Position numbers and translations under genes: made by a program. A DNA stretch of 64,000 nt from Enterorhabdus sp. P55 (GTDB taxonomy: Bacteria > Actinomycetota > Coriobacteriia > Coriobacteriales > Eggerthellaceae), in assembly GCF_009911695.1 (NCBI RefSeq), contig NZ_QWKK01000001.1:1-64000 (forward strand). Reading direction: 5' to 3'. Below, one piece after another: positions 63,003 to 64,000 of this stretch. Numbering within the stretch: position 1 is the first letter of the stretch; each line of letters opens with the position of its first letter. Under the pieces are notes generated by a model that saw only the letters and a list, made by a program, of their open reading frames with translations, did not search any database and was not told where the DNA came from.

Positions 63003-64000
63003 CGGCCCTCCCCCTTCCCAGGCGCCGCGTCGTCGCGCGACGCCTGGAGCTTCGCGCGGCGCGCACGCTCGTCATCGCGCAGGAGGCGCAGGCGCACAAG
63101 GCACGAGTTGTGCGCGTTTCCGCAGGACCAGGCCGTGGGGATGTCAGAGGTCAGGGTGTTGGCGCACCCGCCCCAGTCGAGCTTGTCGCCTGCCATGTCC
63201 GCATCATGCCAGGCCCCCTGCGGCAGGCTCACGACCCCTGGCATGACGCGCGGCGTGACGCGCACGCGGCACACGAGGGCCCCCCGCTCGTTCTCGAGCA
63301 CGACCTGGTCTTCGGAGGCCACGCCATAGCGCTGCGCGTCGATCGGGTTAATCGACAGGCGCCGCGGCACCGCCTCCTCGATCTCGCGGACGTTGGCGAA
63401 GCTCGAGTTGGCGCTCTGGCGGCCATGGTAGCTCACCAGCTGCAGCATCCCGCGCTCGCAGGCGGCCTCGGCGCCCTCGCGCGCGGGCAGGTAGGCGGGA
63501 ATCGGGCTTAGGGGCGCTGAGATGCCGGCCTGCGCGCGCTCGCGCGCGAGCGCGGCGACGCGCGTCGAGTAGATCTCGATGAGCCCCGAGGGCGTTGGGA
63601 GCGGGTTCCTTGCGGGGTCGGCGCGAAAGTCCGCGAAGGCGACCTGCGAGCAGGCGTCGGCGCGGCGCAGCACGCCGCGCGCCCCCAGCTCCTCGTGCGC
63701 CCCTGCCTCACCTGCAAGCTCGCCCTGCTCCCAGCGGCGCTCGTCAACCTCGCAAGCCGTGGATCCCTCGGCGCAGAACGCCTCCTCCACGCCTAAGCGC
63801 CGAGCCAGCTCGCGCGCCACGTCCCAGGCGCCGCGTCGCTCGAAGGCGGGGTGGTCCCACGACTCGCAGTCGATGACCGCGCAGACGCCGTCGGAGTTGC
63901 CCGAGGCCACAAGCGCCGCCTGCTCGGACTGGGCAAGGTCGGGAAGGAGGATGTCGGCATAGCGCGCCGAGTCGGTCATCGCCACGTCGACGCCGAGGAT
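62999..64000 (-). CDS. molybdopterin oxidoreductase catalytic subunit, C-terminal part
   Basis: The last 333 residues of a DMSO-reductase-family catalytic protein; the rest lies beyond the window. VDVAMTDSARYADILLPD, the QSEQAALVASGNSD loop, NVREIEEAVPRRLSINPIDA and a molydopterin-dinucleotide-binding C-domain (SEDQVVLENERGALVCRVRV, VSLPQGAWHDADMAGD) are clear. Substrate (sulfoxide, N-oxide, catechol or other) cannot be told from this part. Expected to be exported by Tat and to act with the DmsB subunit. Confidence 0.93.
   Translation of the reverse strand: MLGVDVAMTDSARYADILLPDLAQSEQAALVASGNSDGVCAVIDCESWDHPAFERRGAWDVARELARRLGVEEAFCAEGSTACEVDERRWEQGELAGEAGAHEELGARGVLRRADACSQVAFADFRADPARNPLPTPSGLIEIYSTRVAALARERAQAGISAPLSPIPAYLPAREGAEAACERGMLQLVSYHGRQSANSSFANVREIEEAVPRRLSINPIDAQRYGVASEDQVVLENERGALVCRVRVTPRVMPGVVSLPQGAWHDADMAGDKLDWGGCANTLTSDIPTAWSCGNAHNSCLVRLRLLRDDERARRAKLQASRDDAAPGKGEGR

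Overview
The window looks like chromosome of a strictly anaerobic, very high G+C Gram-positive actinobacterium of class Coriobacteriia, most likely Eggerthellaceae (inference). The reasons are near-exclusive use of GC-ending codons, a mIHF gene (mihF) next to gmk, PyrK-linked class 1B dihydroorotate dehydrogenase, ferredoxin-dependent 2-oxoacid oxidoreductase genes, a DMSO-reductase-type molybdoenzyme, and Gram-positive lipoprotein and sortase signals. Almost all genes lie on the minus strand; only rpsT and an Ltp-type lipoprotein are on the plus strand.

Layout. 1-9610: right part of an integrative/conjugative element (secretion protein start, VirB4, PrgI, pilin-like protein, VirD4/TraG, accessory proteins, RepA-like initiator carrying iteron-like repeats inside its own gene). 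10125-12147: iron-sulfur-flavoprotein-like reductase, low-molecular-weight tyrosine phosphatase and a hypothetical protein. 12260-15436: HTH antitoxin, zeta-type toxin, dusB and hemW, all overlapping, behind a concentric dyad operator candidate. 15471-25381: lepA and two small membrane proteins, rpsT with a long acidic/basic tail, comEA-comEC-holA, and mihF-gmk-rpoZ-thiI. 25691-33088: carA-carB-pyrK-pyrD-pyrF behind a PyrR-type attenuator. 33446-38529: Ltp lipoprotein, then a membrane protein/Ser-Thr kinase/FHA operon. 39189-43167: iron-siderophore-type ABC importer. 43691-46736: pyrR-pyrB-pyrC behind a second PyrR attenuator with the same geometry as the first. 46886-55203: nine co-directional genes joining two acyl-CoA synthetases, two XRE-cupin regulators, a P-loop ATPase and a four-subunit 2-oxoacid:ferredoxin oxidoreductase. 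56076-59536: def-fmt-rsmB, rsmB with a ~215-residue Arg/Gly/Asp-rich N-terminus. 60040-61983: dnaG. 62061-64000: the end of a molybdopterin oxidoreductase operon (catalytic and iron-sulfur subunits), followed in frame after the stop codon by a sortase-type anchor tail.

The genes work together in blocks: de novo UMP synthesis split over two operons that share one leader design; branched or aromatic acid/2-oxoacid interconversion (acid to acyl-CoA to 2-oxoacid); iron uptake feeding many Fe-S enzymes; and a core information-processing set.

The most unusual signal is a family of intergenic elements of about 155-177 bp (33198-33352, 38871-39040, 55361-55537, 59728-59892, and a degenerate one near 43408-43575). 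Each has 27-40 bp inverted arms that are perfect or nearly so around a 97-109 nt loop. The arms differ from copy to copy but match within a copy, and most carry an internal TGACCwGG motif that also occurs twice in the repA repeats. I do not recognise them; invertible switches, hairpin-type mobile elements or structured RNAs are all possible.
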